A stretch of DNA of 5,597 nt from Acidobacteriota bacterium (GTDB taxonomy: Bacteria > Acidobacteriota > Blastocatellia > Pyrinomonadales > Pyrinomonadaceae): contig JADYZI010000502.1 in assembly GCA_020853255.1 (NCBI GenBank), positions 1 to 5,597 on the forward strand, given 5' to 3'. The notes under the pieces are model-generated. The model had not been told where the DNA came from, did not search any database, and saw only the letters and a program-made list of their open reading frames with translations. The translations under genes and the position numbers were made by a program. Each line of letters opens with the position of its first letter. The first letter of the stretch is position 1. This document shows positions 4,822-5,597 of the stretch, in pieces.

Positions 4822-5592
4822 TTACCGTATCGCACCCTCGATCGGGCTTGATGCCGATGCGTAAAGGCGTTTCGGCATGCGGCCTGCGAGATAGGCTAGC
4901 CTGCCCGCTTCGACGGCTAGCTTCATCGCCGTTGCCATCTGGGACGGATCGCGCGATTCGGCGATGGCGGTGTTCATAAGGATGGCGTCGGCGCCGAGTT
5001 CCATTGCTATCGCCGCGTCGGACGGTACGCCGACACCGGCATCGACAATGATCGTCGCATCGGGAAGCTGTTCGCGCATTATTTTCAGGTTCGCGGGATT
5101 TTGCACGCCCATGCCGGAACCGATCGGGGCGGCCAGCGGCATCACGGCGGGGCATCCCGCATCGAGCAGTTTCTTCGCCATTATCAGATCGTCGGTGAAA
5201 TACGGCAGAACGATAAAGCCTTCGTTTACGAGGACTCTCGCGGCTTCGAGCGTTTGCTCATTGTCCGGTAACAGAGTTATCGGATCGCCGATCACCTCAA
5301 GCTTGATCCAATCCGTCTCGAGAGCTTCGCGGGCAAGCCGCGCGGTACGAATGGCGTGATCGGCGTCATAACACCCGGCGGTGTTCGGCAAAATGTGCAT
5401 CGACGGGTCAAGATGGTCAAGGAACGACTCGGTCTTCCGGTCGAGGGGCACGCGGTTAACGGCAACCGTGACCATGTCGGCTCCTGACGCCTTGTGAGCC
5501 GCCTTCATCTCATCGTGTGAACGATATTTCCCAGTTCCGATTATTAGCCGCGAACGAAATTCGCGTCCGGCAAGTGTAAAAATGTCTGACAT
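4822..5592 (-). CDS. thiG: Thiazole synthase ThiG
   Basis: ThiG condenses 1-deoxy-D-xylulose 5-phosphate, dehydroglycine (from glycine or tyrosine) and sulfur from ThiS thiocarboxylate into the thiazole phosphate of thiamine, in the cytosol. The 256-residue TIM-barrel protein is full length. It begins with the family start ([19 protein letters not shown], residues 5-23). It has the imine-forming lysine K97 in [10 protein letters not shown], and LLPD at 107-110. The phosphate-binding loops are PIGSG (156-160) and DAGVG (184-188), followed by [17 protein letters not shown] near the end. Both the length and the active-site residues point to a working enzyme. The ATG at 5590-5592 is five bases from the window edge and gives the usual ThiG N-terminus. 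Partner genes such as thiS, thiF or thiH are not inside the window and could lie upstream. The downstream neighbour is the broken hicB gene. Confidence 0.97.
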   Translation of the reverse strand: MSDIFTLAGREFRSRLIIGTGKYRSHDEMKAAHKASGADMVTVAVNRVPLDRKTESFLDHLDPSMHILPNTAGCYDADHAIRTARLAREALETDWIKLEVIGDPITLLPDNEQTLEAARVLVNEGFIVLPYFTDDLIMAKKLLDAGCPAVMPLAAPIGSGMGVQNPANLKIMREQLPDATIIVDAGVGVPSDAAIAMELGADAILMNTAIAESRDPSQMATAMKLAVEAGRLAYLAGRMPKRLYASASSPIEGAIR

Positions 5593-5597
5593 AAGCG

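Noticed and set aside
4785..4835. Upstream GTG start for hicB, overlapping the end of thiG
   Set aside because: HicB relatives begin at the MTRTLTA methionine; the added residues look like read-through of non-coding sequence.
4964..5359. Long plus-strand open frame opposite thiG
   Set aside because: Antisense of a complete ThiG gene; its Ala/Ser/Arg-rich composition is what codon structure on the other strand produces.

Overview
The window looks like a stretch of chromosome from a Gram-negative, free-living bacterium of moderate GC content. Gene density is high, no phage or transposase gene is visible, and the genes are mostly housekeeping. The combination of a MESH1-type ppGpp hydrolase, a solitary nucleotidyltransferase of a family common in soil and mat bacteria, a HicBA module and dispersed TTCGTGG-type repeats would fit an acidobacterium or a similar environmental lineage. 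This is inference; no rRNA or other marker gene is present to settle it.

Layout from left to right. (1) Positions 1-389 (+) hold the last 128 codons of a MESH1/HDDC3-like ppGpp hydrolase. (2) Positions 390-556 are non-coding and hold an imperfect inverted repeat built from TTCGTGG-type units, plus a probable terminator for the leftward operon. (3) Positions 557-1836 (-) form a compact operon, moaD, a small nucleotidyltransferase, then moaE. The two halves of molybdopterin synthase are thus split by an unrelated gene. (4) A 74-base divergent promoter region follows. (5) Positions 1911-4072 (+) hold a two-HKD phospholipase D/cardiolipin synthase-like protein with an unusual C-terminal membrane anchor, overlapping by one base an endonuclease/exonuclease/phosphatase (EEP) family gene. 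The pairing recalls clsB-ybhP of E. coli. (6) Positions 4026-4784 (-) are a small gene graveyard. They hold a zinc-ribbon membrane protein broken by a frameshift at a run of eight T, a 3' remnant of a hicA toxin gene, and a hicB antitoxin gene with two apparent frame breaks. (7) Positions 4822-5592 (-) hold an intact thiG thiazole synthase gene.

Functionally, moaD and moaE make molybdopterin synthase (molybdenum cofactor), thiG makes the thiazole of thiamine, and the cls/EEP pair probably acts in membrane phospholipid metabolism. MoaD and the ThiG pathway both use sulfur carried as a C-terminal Gly-Gly thiocarboxylate, on MoaD and on ThiS; ThiS is not seen here. I found no convincing new multi-gene system. 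The points most worth following are the gene inserted between moaD and moaE, the eroded hicBA locus beside the frameshifted membrane gene, and the TTCGTGG repeat.
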